DNA from: JAGXQV01 sp964527565
Lineage (GTDB): Bacteria; Pseudomonadota; Gammaproteobacteria; Burkholderiales; Sulfuricellaceae
Length of the DNA: 64,000 nt
Direction of reading: 5' to 3'
NCBI GenBank assembly: GCA_964527565.1
Contig: CAZGOY010000001.1
Coordinates: 124,001 to 188,000 of the forward strand
Shown in pieces: positions 6,654-14,242 of this stretch (positions are counted from its first letter, which is position 1; the number at the start of each line of letters is the position of its first letter). Under the pieces are notes generated by a model, which was given only the letters and a program-made list of their open reading frames with translations, did no database searches and was not told the DNA's origin. Made by a program: the position numbers and the translations under genes.

Positions 6654-8480
6654 TCACGCCCCCGCCTCTTCCAGCACTTGTAAAAACGCCTTGCCGTAAC
6701 GCTCCAGCTTGGCCTGTCCGATGCCGCCGATCTGTCCCATTGCAGCCAGGGTGGCAGGACGCCGTTCGAGCATTTCCAGCAGGGTGCTGTCGTGGAAGAT
6801 CACGTAAGGCGGCACCCCCTGCTCGCGCGCCAGTTCCGTGCGCCGGGCCTTGAGAGCCAGCCACAGCGGGTCGTCGCGCGCGGCATCGTAGGTTTCCTTG
6901 GCCCGCGCGGCGCGCTCGGCCTTGCTGGTGCGCTGGCGCACGCGCTCGGCATCGCGCCGCAGCCATACCGCCTGTTCGCCGCGCAGCACCGGGCGCGCCG
7001 CCTCGGCAAGGCGCAGGCCGCCGTAGCCTTCCATATCGACGCTGAGCAGCCCGCCGGCCACCAGTTGGCGGAAGACGCCGCTCCACTGCGCCTGCGTGAG
7101 CGCTTCGCCGATGCCGAAAGTGGAAAGCTGCGCATGGCGGAATTTCTCGACCTGCGGCGTGGATTTGCCGAGCAGCACGTCGATCAGGTGCCCGGCGCCG
7201 AAGCGCTGGCCGCTGCGGTAAACACAGGACAGCGCCATGCGCGCGGCCTCGCTGGCGTCCCAGGTGTCCACCGGCTCCAGACAGTTGTCGCACTGGTCGC
7301 AGTTGCCCGGATGCTCCTCGCTGAAATAGCGCAATATCGCCTGATGGCGGCAGGTGGTGGACTCGCAGTAGCCGAGCAGGGCGTCGAGCTTGCGCAACTC
7401 CAGGCGCTTGCGTTCTTCCGGGGCCTCACCGGAAGCCAGCATCTGGCGCATGGAAATCACGTCGCCCAGGCCGTAGGCCATCCAGGCGTTGGCCGGCAAG
7501 CCGTCGCGCCCGGCGCGCCCGGTTTCCTGGTAATAACCCTCCATGCTCTTGGGCAGATCGAGATGGGCGACGAAGCGCACGTTGGGTTTGTCGATGCCCA
7601 TGCCGAAGGCGACGGTAGCCACCATGACGACGCCTTCCTCGCGCAGGAAGCGCGACTGGTGACGCTCGCGCGTGGCGGCATCCAGCCCGGCATGATAAGG
7701 CAGCGCGTCCCAGCCTTGCTCCTTGAGCCAGGCGGCGGTTTCCTCCACCTTGCGGCGCGACAGGCAATAGACGATGCCCGCATCACTGGCGTGCTCGCTT
7801 TCCAAAAAATCCAGCAATTGCCGACGCGCGTTGTCCTTCAGCACCACCCGGTAACGGATGTTGGGGCGGTCGAAGCTGGAAACGAACTGGCGCGCCGCCT
7901 CGAGGGACAGCCGTTCGACGATCTCGCGCCGCGTCGGAGCATCCGCCGTGGCGGTGAGCGCAATGCGCGGCACCTCGGGAAAACGCTGGTGCAGCACCGT
8001 CAATTCGCGGTATTCGGGACGGAAATCGTGCCCCCATTGCGAAACGCAGTGCGCCTCGTCGATGGCGAACAGCGCCAGCCCCGGCCCGTCGTGCAATTCG
8101 TCGAGATAGCCGAGAAAACTGTCCATCAACAGCCGCTCCGGCGCCACGTAGAGCAGATCCAGTTCGCCGCGCATCAGGCGCCCGAACACTGCGCGCCCGG
8201 CTTCGGCGCTGAGGCTGGAATTGAGAAAGGCGGCCTGCACGCCGAGCTGCTTGAGTGCGTCCACCTGGTCCTGCATCAGCGCGATCAGCGGCGACACCAC
8301 CACGCCCACGCCGGGCCGCATCAGCGCGGGAATCTGGTAGCACAAGGACTTGCCGCCGCCGGTGGGCATCAGCACCAGCGCATCGCCCCCCGCCGCGACG
8401 TGTTCGACGACGGCCTGCTGCTCGCCCCGGAAGGCGGAATAGCCGAATACGTCTTGCAGAATTTGGCCGGCGTGGGGCAT
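6654..8480 (-). CDS. recQ: ATP-dependent DNA helicase RecQ
   Basis: 3'-5' SF2 helicase acting in recombination and stalled-fork processing. The 608-residue protein has the full RecQ layout: FRGEQQ motif 0, Walker A PTGGGKSLCYQIP, DEAH box with the RecQ loop IDEAHCVSQWGHDFR, motif VI QETGRAGRDG, four zinc-binding cysteines (CESTTCR and NCDQCDNC), a winged-helix RQC region and a C-terminal HRDC domain ending near VLEEAGA. ATG 8480 gives MPHAGQILQDVFG and is preceded by an AGTCAC-type weak ribosome site; the open frame extends further upstream but with non-conserved residues. Confidence 0.95.
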   Translation of the reverse strand: MPHAGQILQDVFGYSAFRGEQQAVVEHVAAGGDALVLMPTGGGKSLCYQIPALMRPGVGVVVSPLIALMQDQVDALKQLGVQAAFLNSSLSAEAGRAVFGRLMRGELDLLYVAPERLLMDSFLGYLDELHDGPGLALFAIDEAHCVSQWGHDFRPEYRELTVLHQRFPEVPRIALTATADAPTRREIVERLSLEAARQFVSSFDRPNIRYRVVLKDNARRQLLDFLESEHASDAGIVYCLSRRKVEETAAWLKEQGWDALPYHAGLDAATRERHQSRFLREEGVVMVATVAFGMGIDKPNVRFVAHLDLPKSMEGYYQETGRAGRDGLPANAWMAYGLGDVISMRQMLASGEAPEERKRLELRKLDALLGYCESTTCRHQAILRYFSEEHPGNCDQCDNCLEPVDTWDASEAARMALSCVYRSGQRFGAGHLIDVLLGKSTPQVEKFRHAQLSTFGIGEALTQAQWSGVFRQLVAGGLLSVDMEGYGGLRLAEAARPVLRGEQAVWLRRDAERVRQRTSKAERAARAKETYDAARDDPLWLALKARRTELAREQGVPPYVIFHDSTLLEMLERRPATLAAMGQIGGIGQAKLERYGKAFLQVLEEAGA

Positions 8481-8505
8481 GAAGGAGTGACCGGTTGACA
8501 AAGGA

Positions 8506-9540
8506 CTATGCCGCCGCCGACTTGTCTCTGGCTGCGAAGGTAAAGGCGTCCGAAAAAAATTCTTCCGGCGGCAGACCGCGTTGAGCGGTGAAGCTGTCGC
8601 GCGCGGCGGCCAGCATGGGGGGCGCGCCGCAGGCGTAGACCTGCACGCCGGACAGGTCGGCGTAGTCCTCCAGCACCGCCTGGTGGACGAAGCCGGTGCG
8701 GCCCTGCCAGCCGTCGCCCGGCGCGGGGGCGGAAACCACCGGGACAAATTTGAAATTGCCGTGTTCCGCCGCCCAGCGTTGCGCCAGGTCCGCCAGGTAC
8801 AGGTCGCGCGGGGTGCGCCCGCCCCAGTAAAGGGTGAGCTCGCGCTGATGATTGTGGTGGAACATATGTTCGATGATGGCTTTCAGCGGGGCGAAGCCGG
8901 TGCCGCCGCCTACCAGCACCAGCGGTTTATCGCTGTCTTCGCGCAGAAAAAAGCTGCCGTGCGGCCCCTCGATGCGCAGGATGGCTTTTTCCTGCATTTC
9001 ATTGAATACGAAGCCGGTAAACTGCCCGCCCGGCACGTGGCGGATGTGCAGTTGCAGGAATTCGTCGTCGTGCGGCGCGTTGGCCAGCGAAAAAGCGCGG
9101 CGCTTGCCGTCCTTGAGCAGGATTTCGACGTATTGCCCGGCGAGAAACTGAAGACGTTCGCCGGCGGGCAGCTTGAGCCACAGAATGGCTACGTCGGGTG
9201 CGGGCTTTTCCAGCCTTTCCACGCGGCACGGCAGGATTTTCACCGGAACATCCTGGTTCGCGCTGATCTCGCGCGCTTCTATCGTCACGTCGGACAGCGG
9301 TTTGGCGCAGCAGAACAGGGCCAAGCCGTCCGCACGCTCGGCCTCGCTCAGGGCGTGCGCCTGGTAGGCGCCGTGATCGACATTTCCCGCCAGCACCTTG
9401 CCTTTGCACGCCCCGCACGCACCGTTGCGGCAGCCGTAAGGCAGGGTGACACCCTCGCGCAGCGCCGCTTCCAGGATGGTTTCGCCGGCAGCGGCGATGA
9501 ACGGGCGATTGGCGGGCTGGATGGTGATTGTGAAAGTCAT
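8506..9540 (-). CDS. 2Fe-2S ferredoxin-NAD(P)H flavin reductase (AscD/phenol hydroxylase reductase type)
   Basis: Electron-transfer protein joining an N-terminal plant-type ferredoxin (CRNGACGACKGK plus a later CCAKP supplying the four Fe-S cysteines) to a ferredoxin-NADP reductase module: FAD-binding RRAFSLANAP, NAD(P)-binding VGGGTGFAPLKAI, and a C-terminal YACGAPPML and FFSDAF. This order is shared by CDP-6-deoxy-L-threo-glycero-hexulose reductases and oxygenase reductases. No oxygenase or deoxysugar gene is adjacent, so the partner is unknown. Start: ATG 9540, six bases after GGAGGA. 25 bases separate it from recQ, on the same strand. Confidence 0.85.
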   Translation of the reverse strand: MTFTITIQPANRPFIAAAGETILEAALREGVTLPYGCRNGACGACKGKVLAGNVDHGAYQAHALSEAERADGLALFCCAKPLSDVTIEAREISANQDVPVKILPCRVERLEKPAPDVAILWLKLPAGERLQFLAGQYVEILLKDGKRRAFSLANAPHDDEFLQLHIRHVPGGQFTGFVFNEMQEKAILRIEGPHGSFFLREDSDKPLVLVGGGTGFAPLKAIIEHMFHHNHQRELTLYWGGRTPRDLYLADLAQRWAAEHGNFKFVPVVSAPAPGDGWQGRTGFVHQAVLEDYADLSGVQVYACGAPPMLAAARDSFTAQRGLPPEEFFSDAFTFAARDKSAAA

Positions 9541-9597
9541 CGGTGGTTCCTCCAAGGGGAAAAGATTATCCGTGATTGTCGCAGATTGCCGCTTCCT

Positions 9598-10014
9598 TCA
9601 TGGAAGCCGCTTGCGCACTTCGTCAACCTGGCGCCACTCGCCTTCGATCACCCCGTCTTCCGCCACGCCGTTTGGCGCAGGCGGCGCCTGGCGCGGGGCG
9701 GAGACCTGCAACAGCAGCAGGATGAAGGCGACGACATCGCTGAGCACACCGGGGAAAATCAGCAAGATGCCGGCCAGCAGGGGAATGAAGCCATAAAACA
9801 GCGATGCGCCCAGCGATTTCCCGGATTGCAGGGCGGCCAGCAGGCGCAGGGGGGCGCCGAAGCCGGCATCGCGCACCAGCGAAATCCCCAGCACCCCGAC
9901 CAGCAATAGCCAGACGAGCAGCCACCAGCCCACCAGGTCGGCGAGGCGCGTCAAGGTAAAAATTTCCAAAACCGGAAAAGCCAGTAAAATAGCCAGCATC
10001 AACAGGCCGCGCAT
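9598..10014 (-). CDS. fxsA: FxsA family membrane protein
   Basis: About 138 residues with several hydrophobic segments (MRGLLMLAILLAFPVLEIF, WWLLVWLLLVGVLGI, FYGFIPLLAGILLIFPG) and the family signature IFPGVLSDVVAFILLL. In E. coli FxsA overproduction suppresses phage T7 exclusion by F plasmids; its normal role is unclear. ATG 10014 follows an AGGAGTGTC ribosome site. It is divergent from cutA, with 21 bases between the starts, reproducing the fxsA/cutA/dsbD proximity known in enterobacteria. The C-terminal 35 residues are hydrophilic and poorly conserved. Confidence 0.88.
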   Translation of the reverse strand: MRGLLMLAILLAFPVLEIFTLTRLADLVGWWLLVWLLLVGVLGISLVRDAGFGAPLRLLAALQSGKSLGASLFYGFIPLLAGILLIFPGVLSDVVAFILLLLQVSAPRQAPPAPNGVAEDGVIEGEWRQVDEVRKRLP

Positions 10015-10035
10015 CGACAGACACTCCTGAAAAAC

Positions 10036-10368
10036 ATGAACAGTGACGCCATCCTCATCTTCAGCAATCTGCCCGATGCGCAAAGCGCCGCACGCTTGGC
10101 CGAGACGCTGGTTGATGAAAGGCTGGCGGCCTGCGTCAACATCCTGGCGCCCTGCACATCGGTTTACCGCTGGCAGGGAAAAATCGAAAGCGCGCAGGAA
10201 ACCCCGTTGCTGATTAAAACATCGCGCGCCAGTTACGGCAAGGTGGAGCAAGCCATTCGCGCCAGCCACCCCTACGAACTTCCTGAAATTATCGTTGTCC
10301 CAATCGAGACCGGACTGCCCGCCTACCTGGATTGGGTGACTGCCGAAACCCGCCCGACGGAGAAATGA
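10036..10368 (+). CDS. cutA: Divalent-cation tolerance protein CutA
   Basis: 110-residue trimeric PII-like protein linked to copper tolerance and, in E. coli, to the downstream dsbD. Recognised from SNLPDAQSAARLAETLV, ERLAACVNI, VYRWQGKIE, LLIKT and SHPYELPEIIVVP. The metal-associated Cys in LAACVNI is present. It ends 6 bases before dsbD, so the two are almost certainly one transcript. ATG 10036 follows CACTCCTGAAAAAC; no strong ribosome site is visible. Confidence 0.95.
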   Translation: MNSDAILIFSNLPDAQSAARLAETLVDERLAACVNILAPCTSVYRWQGKIESAQETPLLIKTSRASYGKVEQAIRASHPYELPEIIVVPIETGLPAYLDWVTAETRPTEK

Positions 10369-10374
10369 TCCCCC

Positions 10375-12654
10375 ATGCGTATCCTTGCCGCCCTGTTGCT
10401 GTGCTTTTCCCTGTTTGCCCACGCTGCCGAGGACGAACTGCTGGACCCGGAACAGGCCTTTCGCTTTTCCGCGCGCGTGGTCGATGCCGCTTTTCTGGAA
10501 GTGCGTTACCAGATTGCCGACGGCTATTATCTGTACCGCGACAAGTTCGCTTTTTCCGTCGAGCCGTCCGGCGAATTCAGCCTGGGAGCCGCGCAACTCC
10601 CTCCCGGCAAGATCAAGCAGGACGAGTATTTCGGCAAGGTGGAAACCTATCGCCGCGAAGTCATCGCGCGCATCCCGCTGACCCGCTCCGGCAATGCTGC
10701 CAGCCTGACCTTGAAAGCCGTGTCGCAGGGCTGCGCCGACGTTGGCGTGTGCTACCCGCCGCAAGCCCATAGCGCGAAAATCAGCCTACCCGCCGCCAAG
10801 TCCGCAAGCGCCCCTCCTAATCCCGCCGGTTCCATGCTGGCGGCGCTACGCCAGTTCAGCGGCGGCATGACCGGTAGCGAAGCGGAGTTTCTGCCGGTGG
10901 AACAGGCGTTCCCGCTATTCGTCAGAGCGCGTGACCGGCAGACCCTGCTGGCCGACTTTGAAATCGCCGAGGGGTACTACCTGTATCGCGACAAGATCCA
11001 GTTTACCCTGGAAAACGGCGCTGAAAGCGCCATCGCCAGCGTCAGCCTGCCGCCCGGCGAAATCAAGAACGACCCCAATTTCGGCAAGACCGAGGTCTAT
11101 CACCGCCCGGTGCAGGCGGTCATCACGCTAACCAACGGCAACCCGCAGGCCAGGGCGCTTGCCTTGACCGTGGAATTCCAGGGATGCAGCGACAAGGGCA
11201 TCTGCTATCCGCCGCAGGCCAAGACCTTCAAACTGACCTTGCCCGCCGCGCCGCCGACCGCCAAAGCGGCGACCGGCACGGAAGCGCCGCCGCAAGGCAG
11301 CGCGCAAGCCGCCGGAGCCGCGCCTTCCGCCGCCCCCGGCGAATCCTTGCGCACCCCGGCGGTCGATGAATCCTCGCGCATCGCCGACCTGTTCAAGGGC
11401 GGCAGCTTCTGGCTGGTGATCGCCAGTTTCTTCGGTTTCGGCCTGCTGCTGGCGCTCACCCCCTGCGTTTTCCCGATGATTCCCATCCTTTCCGGCATCA
11501 TCGTCGGCCAGGGGCAGCACCTTTCCAGGGGACGTACCTTCGCCCTGTCGCTGGCCTACGTTCTCGGCATGGCCATCACCTATGCGCTGGCCGGGGTGGC
11601 CGCCGGACTGTCCGGCGCGCTGATCTCCAGCGCCCTGCAAAACCCCTGGGTACTAGGCACCTTCGCCCTGATTTTCGTGCTGCTGGCCTTTTCGATGTTC
11701 GGTTTTTACGAACTGCAAATGCCCAGCTTCATCCAGAGCTGGTTCAACAAGGAGGCCAACCAGATCAAGGGCGGCAGCCTCACCGGCGTATTCGTCATGG
11801 GCGTCTTGTCCGCCGTGATCGTCGGCCCCTGCGTGGCGGCGCCGCTGGCCGGCGCATTGCTGTACATCGGCCAGACCCGCGACGTGGTGCTGGGCGGCGC
11901 GGCGCTATTCACCATGGCGCTGGGCATGGGCCTGCCCCTGCTGCTGGTCGGCATGTCGGCGGGCACCCTGCTGCCCAAGGCGGGCGCCTGGATGAGCGCG
12001 GTCAAGGGCTTTTTCGGCGTGCTCATGCTCGGCATGGCGATCTGGCTGATCTCGCCGGTCATCTCCGTCACCCTGCACATGCTGCTGTGGGCGGCGCTGC
12101 TGATCGTGTCGGCGATTTACCTGCATGCGCTCGATCCCTTGCCGCCGCCGGCCAGGGGGTTCAGGAAATTCTGGAAAGGCGTCGGCGTCATCGCCCTGGT
12201 TGCCGGCGTTGCCCTGCTGCTCGGCGCCTTGTCCGGCGGGCGCGACATCCTGCAACCGCTGGCCGGCCTGCGCGGTGCGGCGAACGGCGCCGAAGCCCCG
12301 CACCTGCGCTTCGAAAAAGTAAGGAATAGCGCTGAACTGGACGAACGCCTGCGCCAGGCCGGCGGCAAGACGGTGATGCTCGATTTCTACGCCGACTGGT
12401 GCATTGCGTGCAAGGAACTGGAACGCTTTACCTTCAGCGACGCCCGCGTGATTGCCCGGCTGCAGGATGTCATGCTGCTCAAGGCCGATGTCACCGCCAA
12501 TAGCGCGGACGACCAGGCGCTGCAGAAGCGCTTCAACCTGTTCGGCCCGCCCGGTATCATTTTTTTCGGCGCGGACGGCAAGGAAAGCGGACGGGTCATC
12601 GGCTACGAAAACCCGGAGAAATTTCTTTCCTCGCTGGACGGCGTCCTGAAATAA
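10375..12654 (+). CDS. dsbD: Thiol:disulfide interchange protein DsbD with duplicated N-terminal domain
   Basis: Inner-membrane reductase passing electrons from cytoplasmic thioredoxin to periplasmic thiols (DsbC, cytochrome c maturation). After a signal peptide (MRILAALLLCFSLFAHAA) there are two copies of the DsbD alpha domain: DPEQAFRFSARVV to CADVGVCYPP (about 20-150) and VEQAFPLFVRARD to CSDKGICYPP (about 165-285), each with the redox cysteine pair. The membrane beta domain begins near 345 with LTPCVFPMIPIL and later GPCVAAPLAGALLY. The C-terminal thioredoxin-like gamma domain has DWCIACKELE. At 759 residues it is about 170-200 longer than E. coli DsbD because of the extra alpha copy. Confidence 0.95.
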   Translation: MRILAALLLCFSLFAHAAEDELLDPEQAFRFSARVVDAAFLEVRYQIADGYYLYRDKFAFSVEPSGEFSLGAAQLPPGKIKQDEYFGKVETYRREVIARIPLTRSGNAASLTLKAVSQGCADVGVCYPPQAHSAKISLPAAKSASAPPNPAGSMLAALRQFSGGMTGSEAEFLPVEQAFPLFVRARDRQTLLADFEIAEGYYLYRDKIQFTLENGAESAIASVSLPPGEIKNDPNFGKTEVYHRPVQAVITLTNGNPQARALALTVEFQGCSDKGICYPPQAKTFKLTLPAAPPTAKAATGTEAPPQGSAQAAGAAPSAAPGESLRTPAVDESSRIADLFKGGSFWLVIASFFGFGLLLALTPCVFPMIPILSGIIVGQGQHLSRGRTFALSLAYVLGMAITYALAGVAAGLSGALISSALQNPWVLGTFALIFVLLAFSMFGFYELQMPSFIQSWFNKEANQIKGGSLTGVFVMGVLSAVIVGPCVAAPLAGALLYIGQTRDVVLGGAALFTMALGMGLPLLLVGMSAGTLLPKAGAWMSAVKGFFGVLMLGMAIWLISPVISVTLHMLLWAALLIVSAIYLHALDPLPPPARGFRKFWKGVGVIALVAGVALLLGALSGGRDILQPLAGLRGAANGAEAPHLRFEKVRNSAELDERLRQAGGKTVMLDFYADWCIACKELERFTFSDARVIARLQDVMLLKADVTANSADDQALQKRFNLFGPPGIIFFGADGKESGRVIGYENPEKFLSSLDGVLK

Positions 12655-12829
12655 CCCGAACATTTCATAAAAACGTCGCCTTACCTGTGGGAGGGGGCTT
12701 GCCCCCGAGTTTTTCCGTTCGGCATGTGTAAAGTTAAAATCTCGCGGCCATACCCGACAGCCTGTCGGCTTGGGCACAAGAGTCCGCTCCCACGGAGTTG
12801 GGTAGTATTCATGAAAAATCTGGGCTAAA
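12653..12829. repeat. Composite intergenic repeat: REP-like palindrome inside an inverted-repeat element
   Basis: Fills the 177-base dsbD-tlpA gap. The outer ends are imperfect inverted repeats, AACCCGAACATTTCATAAAAA (12653-12673) against ATTCATGAAAAATCTGGGCTA (12808-12828). Within lies a REP-like unit, GTGGGAGGGGGCTTGCCCCC (12687-12706), and an opposed unit ending GCTCCCAC at 12793. The outer ends recur at 29601-29680 and 37691-37712, the REP unit at 62701. It may act as an attenuator between the two thiol-redox genes. Confidence 0.65.
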
Positions 12830-12831
12830 CC

Positions 12832-13359
12832 ATGCGTAACCTCTTCATCGCCGCAGCCATTCTGTTCGCCCTGGCAGGCGGCTATTTCGCCCTCTTCAAT
12901 GCCGGTAGCGCGCCGCTACAGGGCGTGGATGCACAAGCCGGAGAGCAGGTTTTCGCCGCCGCCTTCCCCGACGCGCAGGGCATGGTCCAGCCGTTGGCGC
13001 AGTGGCGCGGCAAGGTAGTGGTGCTGAATTTCTGGGCCACGTGGTGCCCGCCGTGCCGCAAGGAAATGCCGGGCTTCGTCAAACTCCAGCAAAAATACGG
13101 CGCGCAGGGGCTGGTCTTCATCGGCGTGGCCATCGACAGCCGGGAAAACGTGCAGGCCTTCCTGCGGGAAAACCCCATCAACTACCCCATCCTGATCGGC
13201 CAGGACAGCGCCGTGGAATTATCCGCCACCCTCGGCAACCGCCAGGGCGGATTGCCGTACAGCGTGCTCCTCGACCGCCAGGGCAAGCTCATTGCCTCCC
13301 ATGTCGGCGAATTGAGCGAGGAGACGCTGGAGAAACTGTTGCCGCCACTGCTGCGCTGA
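12832..13359 (+). CDS. TlpA/ResA-like periplasmic thioredoxin
   Basis: 175-residue thiol-disulfide protein anchored by an N-terminal hydrophobic helix (LFIAAAILFALAGGYFALF). The thioredoxin fold carries the active site NFWATWCPPCRKEMPG, then VFIGVAIDSRENVQAFL and the cis-proline loop GGLPYSVLLD. This AhpC-TSA/TlpA type often keeps cytochrome c or copper-site cysteines reduced using DsbD, whose gene precedes it on the same strand, so the two plausibly work in one electron chain. ATG 12832 comes directly after the repeat element. Confidence 0.88.
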   Translation: MRNLFIAAAILFALAGGYFALFNAGSAPLQGVDAQAGEQVFAAAFPDAQGMVQPLAQWRGKVVVLNFWATWCPPCRKEMPGFVKLQQKYGAQGLVFIGVAIDSRENVQAFLRENPINYPILIGQDSAVELSATLGNRQGGLPYSVLLDRQGKLIASHVGELSEETLEKLLPPLLR

Positions 13360-13442
13360 CACAATCCAGGCCGCACATTCCATAAAAAACCGTATTGCCC
13401 GATTCAGGCGCAGGGAGGCGCCATGAGTCCGTTCGATGCGCG

Positions 13443-14060
13443 TCATGGGTCGATCAGCTTCAGCACAATCGCCTTGGCGACTGCCTGGGCGCGGTTGGCT
13501 GTACCCAGCTTGCCGCAGATGTTGGTGGCGTGAAAATTGACCGCGCGTTCGCTGATTTTCAGCAGCGCGGATATTTCCGCCGTGCTCTTGCCGCGCGACA
13601 GCCAGTAAAGACATTCGAATTCGCGCGTACTCATTTCCAGGTTGCAGCCGGACGGGAAATTCACCGTGGCGTCCGTGTCGTCTTCCTCTCCCTCTCCGTG
13701 GGGGGGAATCAGCAAGGTGGTGACCATCTCATGTCCGGCGCAATCTTCCTCGTCGGCCTCCCTGGCCGCCTGTCCGTCCGAGAAGCGCAATTCGTAACGG
13801 GTGATGCCGATGATGTCGCTGTGTTTCAGCGGCGCGCTGTGCGCGATGCGCTCGCCGTTGAGCAGGGTGCCGTTCTTGCTGCCCAGGTCTTCCAGAAGAA
13901 GCTCTGGAAGGAAATGGACGCGCGCGTGCGTGCCGCTGACGCCGATAAAGTCGATATGAATATCGTGCCGGGGATGGCGCCCGATGGTAATCGACGGTTT
14001 ATTGTCGAAAAAATATTCGCGTAGCGGTCTTTTTTCCAGGAAGAGTTCGAATTTGAACAT
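13443..14060 (-). CDS. FHA domain protein with C-terminal LuxR-type HTH
   Basis: Predicted phosphothreonine-responsive transcription regulator. Residues about 20-95 form an FHA domain (ITIGRHPRHDIHI, GVSGTHARV, LEDLGSKNGTLLNG), followed by an acidic linker and a GerE/LuxR helix-turn-helix (STREFECLYWLSRGKSTAEI, RAVNFHATNICGKL). No receiver domain is present, so phosphorylated protein binding rather than aspartate phosphorylation probably controls it; the Ser/Thr kinase at 27131 is a candidate partner. ATG 14060 starts the conserved FHA strand (MFKFELFLEK); a TTG at 14096 would add 12 non-conserved residues. The AACGGC/GCCGTT palindrome at 14156-14170 lies between it and lnt. Confidence 0.82.
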   Translation of the reverse strand: MFKFELFLEKRPLREYFFDNKPSITIGRHPRHDIHIDFIGVSGTHARVHFLPELLLEDLGSKNGTLLNGERIAHSAPLKHSDIIGITRYELRFSDGQAAREADEEDCAGHEMVTTLLIPPHGEGEEDDTDATVNFPSGCNLEMSTREFECLYWLSRGKSTAEISALLKISERAVNFHATNICGKLGTANRAQAVAKAIVLKLIDP

Positions 14061-14212
14061 GCTCGTCACACCAAGAGTTGAAAACGTGCTTTTCAAAAAT
14101 CATAGCAAATTTCAGGCCAGTATTTGGGAATAGCCATCCGTCGCATGATGGAGAAAACGGCTGAGCCGTTGATCTTATCTGTCGGCGGGGAAAAGGCCGA
14201 ATGGTTTCGGAT

Positions 14213-14218
14213 TATAAT
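14213..14218 (+). promoter_or_regulatory. Possible -10 element for lnt
   Basis: TATAAT, 24 bases before the lnt start, in a short divergent region. No convincing -35 hexamer is visible at the matching distance, so this is tentative. Confidence 0.35.
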
Positions 14219-14242
14219 GGCGACGACTTGTTATTGGACCCA

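Noticed and set aside
6792..8498. Rightward open frame of 568 codons over recQ
   Set aside because: His/Gln/Ala-rich composition typical of the reverse complement of a GC-rich gene; the recQ frame is fully conserved.
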